Assembly: GCA_963576725.1 (NCBI GenBank)
Contig: OY755236.1
Span: 66,389,379-66,453,378 of the forward strand
Origin: Azorinus chamasolen
Taxonomy: Eukaryota; Mollusca; Bivalvia; Cardiida; Solecurtidae
DNA length: 64,000 nt
Direction: 5' to 3'
The notes under the pieces are model-generated. The model saw nothing but the letters and a program-made list of their open reading frames with translations, ran no database searches and was not told where the DNA came from. Every line of letters starts with the position of its first letter. The first letter of the stretch is position 1. Positions 62,501 through 63,850 of this stretch are shown one piece after another. The position numbers and the translations under genes are program-made.

Positions 62501-63166
62501 TTCGAGTTTTATGACATCTGGCCTTGTTCCAATTTTTATCAAGTGATACATAATTTACATAAGCTAACTCTTTCGCTGCCAAACATCGTCAACTGCAAAA
62601 CATTTGCTACACTTTTCGTTGATTGTACATTGTATTTTCCTTAACCATTTACTCCATATATACGCATTTCTACGCCTTTGCAAACAGAGTAGACCCACAT
62701 AAGACGGTCGTTTGATCAGGACCTGCTCTGTTTGCTTATGATTTAATATAGATATGATTCTTCAGTTTCTTCCATTGCCAATAATTCCCCTGTGTTCATG
62801 TGTCATTACAAAAACTAATCTAATTAATATTCATGACGTCATTATTTCTTATATGAATATTCATGGAGGAAAGGGTTAAAAGGCAACATTTCTACAGTAA
62901 TAAACATTTTGGATCCTGATGACACGCCACAATACTCGGCATCTCATCTGTTTTTGTATATACTCACATATGAGATATTGGGGGCAGCGAAAGAGTTAAA
63001 CAGAATATGGTCTTTTCCGATATAGAGAACCAATGGAACAGGACTTGAGTATGACGACCTGAGACACGAACTGGCCAAGTGGAACCGCAACTTTGTTCAT
63101 GTGAACGAAATACTCTCACGGGAAACTCACGTGACTGCAAAACCAGATCCAGTTCAGCAGACTGTG
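25087..63166 (+). CDS. Formin-type GBD/FH3 domain protein, N-terminal part (gene span, ten exons, continues past window)
   Basis: Joining 25087-25198, 25643-26562, 51541-51627, 55871-56028, 56574-56712, 59939-59989, 60425-60523, 61058-61207, 62065-62181 and 63026-63166 gives one open frame of 658 codons with every junction in phase and GT/AG at every intron. Residues 1-25 are basic. Residues 38-300 look disordered and acidic. From about 303 (LSSLFADIIEH) the sequence follows the GTPase-binding start of diaphanous-related formins, and MEEKWQIIFNE (363-373) resembles the KKWQI of DAAM. Residues 473-611 follow FH3: DEHDCLLCIKFAL, RFKSLINMMN, VSCMKFMNCLL and RVFLQHELGTAGLD. Formins of this type are Rho-GTPase-regulated actin nucleators acting in the cytoplasm. 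FH1/FH2 would lie beyond the window, so a GBD/FH3-only protein such as Multiple wing hairs is also possible. Confidence 0.7.
25330..25409 (-). mobile_element. Family A MITE remnant in formin intron 1
   Basis: ATAATTTCATAAGCAAACAG to GAAGGAAAGGGTTAA, the 3' third of a family A copy. Its terminal TTAA is shared with the next MITE. Confidence 0.75.
25406..25654 (+). mobile_element. Family A TTAA MITE abutting formin exon 2
   Basis: TTAACCCATTACCTGATATA at the left; core CAGACTGCTCATACAAGAGC; then TCACGATGTCATTATTCCTT and AGGTAAGGAGTTAA at the right. The candidate acceptor AG at 25641-25642 lies within it, and the other candidate AG at 25659-25660 is only 5-6 bases past its end. Confidence 0.85.
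25643..26562 (+). CDS. Formin-type gene, exon 2 (long N-terminal extension)
   Basis: 306 codons plus two bases from exon phase 1 to a GTAAGT donor. Two acceptors fit the phase: 25642/25643 inside a MITE end, and 25660/25661 just after it, six codons apart. The protein is rich in D, E, N, S and H, with no predicted membrane segment; its last 45 residues (LSSLFADIIEHRSTESPLLD onward) probably begin the GTPase-binding region. The open frame continues past the donor to 26697, but that part contains a family C core (GAGACACAAAGCGTCTCATC) and is best read as intron. Confidence 0.65.
26600..26911. mobile_element. Two family C MITE pieces behind exon 2
   Basis: A core-only piece at about 26611-26672 (GTCTGGATACAGATGAGACA) and a fuller copy from about 26713 to GGCACCGAGAGGGTTAA (26911). 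The core of the second is AACAGTTTGGATGTTGAGGA ... GCATCTAAACTGG. Confidence 0.75.
27037..27279 (+). mobile_element. Family A TTAA MITE
   Basis: TGTAACCCTTTACTCCATAT to CACGGAGTTAAGGGTTAG. Contains GATATGATTCTACAGTTTCT and the AT-rich end with two TGATATTCATGATATCATT-type segments. Confidence 0.9.
27420..27675 (+). mobile_element. Family A TTAA MITE, subtype with ACCAATATTAAAAAC
   Basis: TTTAATGCTTTTCCTCATAT to ATGGGAAAGGTTAA. The subtype interior GTGTACATATGCCATTATCA recurs at 34522, 49680, 50979, 53606 and 60737. Confidence 0.85.
27672..27906 (-). mobile_element. Family A TTAA MITE sharing its left TTAA with the previous copy
   Basis: TTAACCCATTACTCATGAAT to TGAGGGAAAGGGTTAA. One arm of the core is shortened (CCCTGATCAAAGGAGCCGTC). 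Confidence 0.9.
28130..28205. mobile_element. Family C core fragment
   Basis: GGTCGAGTTACTCGGCGTCT then CATCTGGATCCAGATATGTT. No ends remain. Confidence 0.5.
28320..28525. mobile_element. Family E (pogo-like) MITE
   Basis: TACAGTGGCACCTGTTTAGA; core GTAAGCCCCTATAGGAGCTT then TCTGTATACCTTTTGACCTG; right end CTTAGGACAGGTTCTGC. Confidence 0.65.
28610..28859 (-). mobile_element. Family A TTAA MITE
   Basis: TTAAACCTTTCTAGGTTGAA to GTGGGAAAGGGTTAA, core at about 28755-28820. A family C core piece (CAGTTTGGATCTTTGTGAGA) follows at 28860, just before the 50-bp satellite begins. Confidence 0.9.
28897..29828. repeat. 50/54-bp satellite, 18 nearly identical units
   Basis: Units are ACCAGTTAGGTTGGGCTTAG + CGGGACAAGAGTACTAATAC + ATCAGC, joined by a short GAAT linker (50 bp) or AGATCTAT (54 bp). 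Only a few substitutions occur across all 18 units, so the array is young or homogenised. Every unit has TACTAATA and TTAGGTTGGG. No open frame or known RNA was recognised. Confidence 0.97.
29829..31370. other. Unassigned intronic stretch
   Basis: AT-rich, with no recognised repeat family apart from a possible MITE end near 30230 (TTTAACCCTTTCTCTGTTGA). Open frames at 30924-31203 on both strands have no splice or domain support. Confidence 0.4.
31371..32140 (+). mobile_element. Family E (pogo-like) MITE whose left end has become a 42-bp tandem array
   Basis: From 31385 to 31960 about 13 units of CTACAGTAAAGCCTCGCTTA + TACGACCATTATTACC + TTTTTA are repeated. That is the left terminus of the MITE. 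A single MITE interior (ACAGGTGGTAACTTAATGCA; GTTCCTATAGGGGCTTTCTT) and one right end (GTGGTCGTATTAGCGTGAC..TACTGTAA) follow to 32140. Confidence 0.85.
32165..32355 (+). mobile_element. Family G TTAA MITE
   Basis: TTTTAACCTTTGGTGTACAC; core ACAGTGTAGACCCAGATCAA .. GGGTCTACATTGTCATG; right part AAGGTGGATCCAATTTTC. The ends are decayed. Confidence 0.55.
32611..32795. repeat. 17-bp minisatellite
   Basis: About eleven units of ACTATGTCGTGTTTGAT with C/T and A/G variation. It sits between MITEs in formin intron 2. Confidence 0.9.
32910..33183 (+). mobile_element. Family A TTAA MITE with duplicated core arm
   Basis: TTAACCCTCTACTTCATAAG to GGAGTAAAGGGTTTA. GTCTGGTCAGGGTATTCTCT is followed by a second GTCTGGTCAGGGTCTGCTCT, so the right core arm is present twice. 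Confidence 0.9.
33545..33705 (+). repeat. SINE-like repeat, copy 2
   Basis: GATATGGGCTAATTGGATGC; GAGAAACCCGGATGCGATCC; CTACTCTTATTGTCGATAGA. Diverged partner of 20535-20690. Confidence 0.55.
33735..33820 (+). repeat. Direct duplication of about 42 bp
   Basis: GGACTTACATACATTAGTAC + ATGAACTAAACCATGAGTTG occurs twice, head to tail and almost identical. Confidence 0.9.
33841..34200. mobile_element. Two family E MITE copies, the second partial
   Basis: First: TACAGTAGAACCTATCTTAA to GGTGGTCGCATTACAGG..TTACAGTAA at about 34020. Second: TACAGTAAAACCTCTCAAAA from about 34071, with the core AATACAGGAGCTTTCTGCAT. Confidence 0.65.
34522..34764 (+). mobile_element. Family A TTAA MITE
   Basis: TTAACCCTTTCCTTCACACA to ACAGACAAGGGATTA. 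Core CCAGACGTCTCCTATAGGGG, with a decayed right arm. Confidence 0.8.
34765..35679. other. Low-copy-looking stretch without a supported gene
   Basis: Relatively G+C-rich at 35240-35460 for this window. One open segment there is discussed as a finding. No recognised repeats. Confidence 0.4.
35758..35974 (-). mobile_element. Family B TTAA MITE (nested)
   Basis: TTAACCCATTCCCTCATATT to TTGAGCGAATGGGTTAA. Hairpin ATAGCATTTGCTACTATGGA / GCAAATGCTCTATTTATCAC. Confidence 0.9.
36038..36287 (+). mobile_element. Family D TTAA MITE (nested)
   Basis: TTAACCCTTCGCTTGCTATT; core AGACAGCTCCTTCAGGAGCT flanked by TAAATAGTGAAGACCC and GGGTCTGCACTATTTAC; ends AGCAAGAGAATGGTTAA. Second copy at 52891. Confidence 0.9.
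36359..37487. other. Unassigned stretch with one palindrome
   Basis: At about 36930-37010, AAAGCCTATATTGTGACCAC and its inverted partner GTAACAATATAGGCTTTGAT form a hairpin. It matches the core of the 63268-63625 element. The remainder has no recognised features. Confidence 0.45.
37488..37730 (-). mobile_element. Family A TTAA MITE
   Basis: TTAACAATTTACTCCATGAA to GGAGTAAAGGGTTAA, with the GGCCATGGCAGAACGTGTAG half. Confidence 0.9.
37847..38110 (+). repeat. tRNA-derived SINE
   Basis: The tRNA-like head has an A box (TGGCCTAGTGG) and a perfect B box (GGTTCGAATCC), with an Ile-like GAT at the anticodon position. The acceptor stem pairs only partly and the T stem has a mismatch, so it is not a functional tRNA. 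The body AGGGGAGTAAATGTGCAGTC recurs inside a MITE at 43553-43606. Confidence 0.75.
38111..38947. other. Unassigned stretch with a possible exon
   Basis: An open segment from about 38547 to the TGA at 38774 encodes FKEYPGLDEGSIDTLQKL followed by a Cys-rich part (CHRSV..ELKCQCD). An AG lies just before AGTACCCAGG. No family recognised; support is weak. Confidence 0.25.
38948..39085 (+). CDS. Possible terminal exon, function unknown
   Basis: After an acceptor-like run ending ATAACAG, an open frame reads KADNREVKFGCVCISKDDG, then STFTIARETMPMLYNTGG and QCPSCK before TAA at 39083, with AATAAA overlapping the stop. It would be a small + strand gene nested in formin intron 2, perhaps together with the 38.5 kb segment. 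A chance open frame is a real alternative. Confidence 0.25.
   Translation, partial: KADNREVKFGCVCISKDDGTKSTFTIARETMPMLYNTGGQCPSCK
39465..39555. mobile_element. Family C core
   Basis: AACAGTGTAAATCCAGATGA .. GTCTCATCATGGTCTAAACT. The ends are not preserved. Confidence 0.55.
39800..40090. repeat. 27-bp minisatellite, arm 1
   Basis: About ten units of GTAAGCACTAGGATTGGCAC + TATAAAC. On the - strand it stays open as a 9-residue hydrophobic repeat (VPILVLTFI), which is not a supported protein. Confidence 0.92.
40090..40315. repeat. Minisatellite arm 2, inverted and with longer units
   Basis: GTGCTTACGTTTATAGTACC + AATCCAAGTGCATACGCACTA repeats four to five times. Its sequence is the reverse complement of arm 1 plus about 14 extra bases per unit. 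Confidence 0.88.
40320..41490. repeat. 19-bp minisatellite, about 60 units
   Basis: TTATCTGTATAGTTGGATG with T/C, A/G and one-base length variants such as GATGCTTATC. Recurring blocks of variants suggest higher-order duplication. Confidence 0.97.
41491..42043. other. Unassigned stretch
   Basis: Contains a short CACGCACGCACAC run near 41690. No gene or MITE recognised. Confidence 0.4.
42044..42165 (+). repeat. SINE fragment of the molluscan 'GGGTTTTACGTCGC' type
   Basis: TTTGTTTGTATTGGGTTTTA + CGTCGCTTTAACAGTATTTT ... CATGTCGCGACATCCAGC ... TGGAGGAAGA resembles the conserved 3' part of a SINE widespread in molluscs (MESC-like, from memory). The tRNA head is missing. Confidence 0.5.
42357..42557. 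mobile_element. Family E (pogo-like) MITE, well preserved
   Basis: ACAGTAAAACCTCTCTATAA and its exact inverse TTATAGAGAGGTTTTACTGT are the termini. Core AGAACGCTCCTACAGAACGC with CACATGC/GCATGTGG arms. Confidence 0.9.
42998..43236 (+). mobile_element. Family A TTAA MITE, ends decayed
   Basis: AACGCCTTTCTATTGCCTAG; core GACGGCTTCTGTAGGATCCA; right part ACTAAATGTTTATGAGATCA. Confidence 0.8.
43369..43655 (+). mobile_element. Family F TTAA MITE with a SINE piece inside
   Basis: TTATCCCTTTCCTTCATATA; core at about 43405-43472 (GACGGCTTCTGGAGGAGCCG). The F half is interrupted at about 43553-43606 by ACCAGGGGAGTAAATGTACA, the body of the 37847 SINE. Confidence 0.8.
43770..43935. mobile_element. 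Family E MITE
   Basis: CAAACGACCACTTAATTCAT; GTAAAGCAGAAAGCTCCTAA (one arm deleted); right end GTGGTCGTATTAGCGAGACT. Confidence 0.65.
44573..44762. mobile_element. Family E MITE
   Basis: ATACACTAGAACCTCTCTTA to CTTAAGACAGATTCTACTGC. Interior duplication of AGCTTTCTGTATTTCTGTTG. Confidence 0.75.
44770..44900. mobile_element. Family C fragment
   Basis: GCAGTTTGAACCCTGATCAG .. GTCTGATCTGGATCGAAG. The termini are not clear. Confidence 0.45.
44896..44948. repeat. (GA)n microsatellite
   Basis: GAGAGA run of about 45 bp, grading into GGGGGGAGAGAGGGAGG. Confidence 0.95.
45053..45252. mobile_element. Family E MITE
   Basis: ACAATAAAACCTCTCCAAAT to GTTTAGAGCGGGTTTTACTG. Core AAGCTCCCCTCATGACTTAC. 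Confidence 0.8.
45400..45500. mobile_element. Family C core fragment
   Basis: CAGTTTGGATCCTGATAAGA .. GTCTTATCTGGAGCAAACTG. Confidence 0.55.
45543..45760 (+). mobile_element. Family C TTAA MITE
   Basis: TTAAACACTTCATTGCCACG (about 45544) to CACTGATAGGGTTAA. Core AAACAGTTTGGATCCAGATT. Confidence 0.75.
45899..46124 (+). mobile_element. Family A MITE with deleted right core arm
   Basis: TTAGCCATTATTCCACAAAT; GACGGCTCCTGTAGGATATA, where the core stops; GGTATGCTTTTACAGTTTCT; ends AGAGTAAATGGCTAA. Confidence 0.8.
46136..46316. repeat. Tandem repeat of about 50 bp, four diverged units
   Basis: AGTGATATGGAGCCTCGTCA + GCGTTAAACTCTCTGAT and variants. Confidence 0.75.
46493..46568. repeat. 36-bp direct duplication
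   Basis: GTAATTGTGACCTATTAGGA + CTGTTGGTAAGTCCGT occurs twice in tandem without change. Confidence 0.95.
46636..46829 (+). mobile_element. Family C TTAA MITE
   Basis: GTTAATGCCGTGTTTGTGAG; core GATACCGACTAACTCGGTGT; right end TTTGACAGCGAAAGAGTTGA. Confidence 0.75.
46939..47104. mobile_element. Family E MITE, deleted core
   Basis: CAGTAAAATCTCGATAACTC to AGTTAGCGATGGTTAACTGT. The central hairpin is reduced. Confidence 0.7.
47486..47578. repeat. (GA)n microsatellite
   Basis: About 85 bp of nearly pure GA after a short GAGAGAGAGG lead. Confidence 0.97.
47700..47870. mobile_element. Family C fragment
   Basis: CAACTTTGATACTGATCAGT .. AAATCAGGATCCAAACTG. Confidence 0.5.
47933..48133. mobile_element. 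Family E MITE
   Basis: ACACTGAACCCCCGATAGTT to GTAGTATCGAATGTTGACTG. Core CATGCTCATAGAGGAGATTT. Confidence 0.75.
48390..48545 (+). mobile_element. Family C TTAA MITE, right end lost
   Basis: TTAACTCATTAGCTGTCAAT; very well preserved core at about 48427-48492 (TGCCGAGTAACTCGGCGTCT centre). Confidence 0.8.
48546..49026. other. Unassigned stretch with a partial family A half
   Basis: ATTAATATTTATGCAAGAAA then AATGACATCATGAAAATTGA at 48645-48700 is a family A inner half. The rest is unassigned. Confidence 0.45.
49027..49243. mobile_element. Family E MITE
   Basis: AGTAAAATAGAAACTATCTT to GCTTAAGACAAGTTTTACTG. Core AAAACTCCGAATATGAGGAT. Confidence 0.7.
49519..49800 (+). mobile_element. Chimeric MITE: family B left half joined to family A right half
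   Basis: 49519 to about 49622 matches family B (TTAACCCATTACCTCATAGG; GGAGCATTAACTAGAGAAAA). From about 49630 it matches family A (CCATCTGATCAGGGTCTACT; then TTTCACCAATACAAAAAGAT) to GGGAAATAGTTAA. Only single core arms remain, so it cannot form either family's hairpin. Confidence 0.85.
49839..50066 (-). mobile_element. Family B TTAA MITE
   Basis: TTAACCCTTTCCCTCATATT to GGGGTAATGGGTTAA. Perfect hairpin centre GAGCATTTGCTCCTATAGGA. Confidence 0.93.
50250..50453 (-). mobile_element. Family G TTAA MITE
   Basis: TTAATCCTTACAGTGCTGAA; core GATGAGATGTCTCTAGGAAC then ATCTCATC; ends GCACTGTAGTGATTAA, a TTAA shared with the following family B copy. Confidence 0.8.
50450..50677 (-). mobile_element. 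Family B TTAA MITE
   Basis: TTAACCCATTCCCTCATATT to GAGGAAATGGGTTGA. It differs only slightly from the 49839 copy. Confidence 0.93.
50750..50833 (-). mobile_element. Family G right-end fragment
   Basis: CTTTGATCTTGGTCTATACT .. CGGGTCCCGCACATAAGGGT + TAA. Confidence 0.55.
50979..51211 (+). mobile_element. Family A TTAA MITE
   Basis: TTAACCATTTCCCTCATATA; core GACGAGTCCTATTGGAGCCG; right TTACATGAATATTCAAAAGC. Confidence 0.85.
51541..51627 (+). CDS. Formin-type gene, exon 3
   Basis: Acceptor TAATTGCAG; 29 codons including TMEEKWQIIFNE; donor GAG|GTTAGT. A second donor 12 bases later (GCA|GTAAGA) keeps the frame and would add four codons. Phase 0 at both ends. Confidence 0.7.
51706..51933 (+). 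mobile_element. Family A TTAA MITE
   Basis: TTAACCCTTTCCCTCGTATA to GAGGTAAAGGTTTAA; core GGCGACTTCTATAAGAGCCG. Confidence 0.88.
51988..52236 (-). mobile_element. Family F TTAA MITE, nearly intact
   Basis: TTAACCCTTTCCCTGTTCTG to TATGAAGGGACGGATTAA; core at about 52132-52200. Confidence 0.93.
52237..52481. other. Unassigned intron sequence
   Basis: No recognised repeat or exon. Confidence 0.4.
52482..52687 (+). mobile_element. Family C TTAA MITE
   Basis: TTAACTCTTTACACGCTAGC; core GAGGCTCCGAGTAGCTCGGT; right end TTAAAAAAGAGTAAA. Confidence 0.88.
52891..53078 (-). mobile_element. Family D TTAA MITE
   Basis: TTAACCCTTCTCTTCACTAT; core GAGACAGCTCCTGTAGGAGC; ends AATAGCAAGCGAAGGGTTAA. Partner of 36038-36287. 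Confidence 0.9.
53245..53341. mobile_element. Family E left half, broken by family F
   Basis: ACAGTAAAAACATCTCTACA .. TTCTGCATTGTTTTCGCTCT then GTATTAA, where the next MITE begins. The E right half was not found after it. Confidence 0.6.
53342..53589 (+). mobile_element. Family F TTAA MITE
   Basis: TTAACCCTTTCCCTCATATA; core GATGGCCCCTATAGAAGCCG; ends ACAGGGAAAGGGTAA. Confidence 0.9.
53606..53826 (+). mobile_element. Family A TTAA MITE
   Basis: TTAACCTTTTCCCACATACA to CCAAGAAAGGTTAA; core ACATTTGCTGTAGGAGCGGT. Confidence 0.85.
53985..54193. mobile_element. Family E MITE
   Basis: GCAGTAGGATTTTTCCTAAG to GCTGAAGACAGATTCTACTG. Core AAGCTCCTACAGATGCTTTC. Confidence 0.8.
54259..54472. mobile_element. 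Family E MITE, well preserved
   Basis: TACAGTAAAAACTCGCTACT to TTCGAACTATCGGGGAGTCA. Perfect hairpin centre GAAAGCTCCTACTGGAGCTT. Confidence 0.88.
54823..55030 (+). mobile_element. Family C MITE
   Basis: TACTTTTTCGCTGCCAAATA; core AATGAGACGCCACGTTACTC; right end CATACGGCATTGGCAGC, with the terminal TTAA decayed. Confidence 0.8.
55080..55165. mobile_element. Family C core fragment
   Basis: AGAGTTGATACAGATGAGAC .. CTTCAGGATCCAAATCCTTT. Confidence 0.5.
55204..55415. mobile_element. Family E MITE
   Basis: TAGTAAAAACCTGGTACTAC to AATCTAGTTTTCACTGTA. Perfect hairpin AAAGCTCTAGGAGCTTT. Confidence 0.85.
55871..56028 (+). CDS. Formin-type gene, exon 4
   Basis: Acceptor TTCTTTCAG; encodes KTRAPIYAVGQYVEYLTQYV through LRKLKLDLKMSYD; donor ACAG|GTAGTT. 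Phase 0 to phase 2. Spans the middle of the GTPase-binding region. Confidence 0.75.
56085..56270. repeat. Fragment related to the 11757 inverted-repeat element, plus a small palindrome
   Basis: CTGAATCTGAGATCCTTCTC .. ATTATCTCAGACTCAAGAAG; then GACTAGGTTAGACCGGGTTA mirrored by GACCAGGTCTAACC. Confidence 0.55.
56340..56450 (+). mobile_element. Family A left half and core
   Basis: GGCCCTCGTATAAACCCCCT .. GATCAGACGACTCATATAAG .. GGTCAGGGTCTGCTCTGTTT. The right half is missing; exon 5 lies 125 bases on. Confidence 0.75.
56574..56712 (+). CDS. Formin-type gene, exon 5
   Basis: Acceptor TTATCACAG; encodes FVEEFLKPKNGGMALLVKLL through NYKKTL; donor CTG|GTATAG. Phase 2 to 0. The LVKLLKFIQ segment fits the first armadillo-like helices before FH3. 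Confidence 0.75.
57000..57125. mobile_element. Family C fragment
   Basis: CAGATAGATACGTCGTCTGC .. CCAGTTTGGATCCTGATGAG + ACGCC. Confidence 0.5.
57293..57445. mobile_element. Family E MITE, core reduced
   Basis: TACAGTAAAACCCCTCTTAG; GATTTCTGCAAGACTTTTAC; right end ACGCCCGGTTTAGAT. Confidence 0.7.
57468..57620. mobile_element. Family G fragment
   Basis: TTTAACCCTTATCTACTGAA; AACAGTGCAGACCCCAAGAA; CTTTGATCTGGTCTACG. Confidence 0.5.
58080..58880 (+). pseudogene. Tc1/mariner-type transposase relic
   Basis: Three + frames share one transposase-like reading. WGGRKMITEFHRNCF and the following segment fit the N-terminal region. VIVWGGNFRDV at about 58495, the block before the second catalytic acid, matches the Tc1 'VMVWGGI' motif. 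RPHIAHVFAIVHAKG, MDWLARCPNYNPIVHV (compare 'MDWPARSPDLNPIEH') and ISQRTIRNLVGSLRR then follow in order. Many stops and frame shifts make it dead. It lies in the formin intron between exons 5 and 6, in the same orientation as the gene. Inverted termini were not identified. Confidence 0.75.
59030..59205. mobile_element. Family C MITE, decayed
   Basis: TATAGCTGCCATAAACGAAT; CATTTGGGTCCACATTAGAC; AGTAACTTGGTATTTCC. The right end is unclear. Confidence 0.55.
59235..59420 (+). repeat. tRNA-derived SINE, second type
   Basis: Intact B box GGTTCGAATCCCGG at about 59299 and a weak A-box region (GAGTGGCTATGGTC). TTTCATGTGTAGAAGCCTTC follows as body. No cloverleaf is complete, so not a tRNA gene. Confidence 0.6.
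59500..59585. mobile_element. Family C/D core fragment
   Basis: AATAGTTCAGACCCAGATGA .. GATTTGAACTGTTTAGC. Confidence 0.45.
59588..59800. mobile_element. Family E MITE
   Basis: TACAGTGAAACCCCTCTAAA to GGTTTAGAGTTTTTTATACTG. Core TTGCTCTTAGAAGAGCTTTC. Confidence 0.8.
59939..59989 (+). CDS. Formin-type gene, exon 6 (17 codons)
   Basis: Acceptor CGTTACAG; encodes TDEHDCLLCIKFALRIK; donor AAG|GTAAGC. This lines up with the FH3 segment containing CIMCLRAIMN in FMNL proteins (from memory). Phase 0. Confidence 0.72.
60100..60424 (+). repeat. Four degenerate tandem copies of the 5' half of formin exon 7 with its splice acceptor
   Basis: Copies start after TTATCAG at 60115 (short), 60177, 60252 and 60336, each resembling the start of the real exon at 60425: ACAGCCCTATGTAATCTACT, then CTATGGTCTAGAAGCTATAG. 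Spacings are 75, 84 and 89 bases. All copies end in TAGTTATGTTTTATGTTTTC, an intron-like pyrimidine tract leading to the next AG. None has the exon's donor. Confidence 0.9.
60425..60523 (+). CDS. Formin-type gene, exon 7
   Basis: Acceptor CTTCTTATCAG; encodes TALWNLLAVNYGLETIATSL then LSSFTKSRGTAIE; donor GAG|GTATGC. Phase 0, 33 codons. It is the last and best-preserved member of a tandem series: it keeps TGG (Trp) where the copies have TGT, and it alone has a donor. Confidence 0.78.
60737..60962 (+). mobile_element. Family A TTAA MITE, decayed core
   Basis: GATTATCCTTTTCCTTTATA; GGTGACACGGATCAGAGTCT; ends AACAGGGAAAGTGTTAA. Confidence 0.78.
61058..61207 (+). CDS. Formin-type gene, exon 8
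   Basis: Acceptor CTCTCTATTTTAG; encodes ILTITLSVTEGFSRTLDSFT through GEPVRFKSLINMMNMDSLHN; donor AAG|GTCAGC. The RFKSLIN motif aligns with RFQTLIN of DAAM. 50 codons, phase 0. Confidence 0.78.
61278..61665. mobile_element. Family E MITE with a nested family B MITE
   Basis: ACTGTAAAACTCGATAGTTC to GAACTATCGGAGGGTTACTG. The interior GCTGTGACCTGTCT is followed at TTAA by family B and resumes AGACCGATAATGATATG. Confidence 0.88.
61380..61607 (+). mobile_element. Family B TTAA MITE (nested)
   Basis: TTAACCCATTACCTCATATG to GGAGGAAAGGGTTAA; hairpin GAGCATTTGCTCCTATGGAG then CAAATGCTC. Confidence 0.93.
61666..62064. other. Intron 8 remainder
   Basis: No MITE. CTGTCTGCCTTTCTCTAAAC occurs twice just before the exon 9 acceptor and supplies its pyrimidine tract. 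Confidence 0.5.
62065..62181 (+). CDS. Formin-type gene, exon 9
   Basis: Acceptor TGTTTACAG; encodes VSCMKFMNCLLDAAPNLNVR then VFLQHELGTAGLDVNFMTK; donor AAG|GTAAGT. The C..F.N......NLNVRV.LQ.EL...GL pattern is the most diagnostic FH3 block. Phase 0. Confidence 0.82.
62564..62999 (+). mobile_element. Family C MITE with a nested family A MITE
   Basis: CTAACTCTTTCGCTGCCAAA to GGGGGCAGCGAAAGAGTTAA. Core (CATTTTGGATCCTGATGACA .. CGGCATCTCATC) lies after the insertion. Confidence 0.9.
62641..62879 (+). mobile_element. Family A TTAA MITE (nested)
   Basis: TTAACCATTTACTCCATATA to GGAGGAAAGGGTTAA. Inserted at a TTAA of the family C interior. Left core arm shortened. Confidence 0.93.
63026..63166 (+). 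CDS. Formin-type gene, exon 10 (last in window)
   Basis: Acceptor TCCGATATAG; encodes RTNGTGLEYDDLRHELAKWN through VQQTV; donor GTG|GTATGT. 47 codons, phase 0, so translation continues. The charged helix LEYDDLRHELAKWNRNFVHV fits the segment after the FH3 core leading to the dimerisation region. Confidence 0.68.
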
Positions 63167-63267
63167 GTATGTACAACATGTTATATATTAATGCATATAC
63201 AGCACTGCGAAAGTAAGATAAAAAGTCGTTGAACTAACTTTATAATTCGTTGTAAACTAACTGATAA

Positions 63268-63625
63268 TACAGTACTCCCTCCCTACAACGGCCCTCTCAA
63301 TAACGATTCCCTCCTTACAACAACGCTTATCACTGTTTCCGAAATAACAAAGCTCCAGAAACAACTTTTTTTCATCGTATTTTATTTATGCCTCCATCAA
63401 ATCCTATGTTGTGACCACTCTTTAGAATCGTCACTTTGTGACGATTCTAAAGAGTGGTCACAACATAGGGTTTGATGGAGGCATAACGGTTTTAGTCCTC
63501 GAAATACACCTTATCTGGGGATCTAATTATGTTTGATTTTCCCTCCCTATAACAACTCCCTCTGAACAACACATACACTCTTCGTATCCCAAAGGATGTC
63601 GTTGTAGAGAGGGAGCACTGTACTG
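63268..63625. mobile_element. Pogo-like MITE of a second family with a long central palindrome
   Basis: Termini TACAGTACTCCCTCCCTACA and GTAGAGAGGGAGCACTGTAC. Core at about 63409-63471: CCTATGTTGTGACCACTCTT mirrored exactly by AAGAGTGGTCACAACATAGG around GTCACTTTGTGAC. A relative is at 36930-37010. Confidence 0.88.
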
Positions 63626-63679
63626 TTATCAATGTTAACGTTTTCTATGTTCGGACGCTTTCTACAAACAAATTTCCTT

Positions 63680-63850
63680 TTCATTTCAAACAATTGAACG
63701 CTGATTATTCAAAGTGGGATAGTCCATGAGTATTTAACTATGGAGCATAAAGGCTTATACTTAATAGATTATTTTGAATAACAAACAGTACAGACCCTGA
63801 TCTGACCTGGGTCCACACTGTTTATTTGTAATGTTTTCATTGTCAACGTT
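63680..63850. mobile_element. Family G MITE, ends decayed
   Basis: AACAAACAGTACAGACCCTG .. ATCTGACCTGGGTCCACACT. An AAGTGGGATAGTCCATGAGT segment matches the family G interior. Confidence 0.55.

Noticed and set aside
25087..63166. Formin-type gene as two unrelated genes (exons 1-2 and exons 3-10)
   Set aside because: Phases match, and the end of exon 2 (LSSLFADIIEH) plus exon 3 fit one GTPase-binding region. The 25 kb gap keeps this from being certain.
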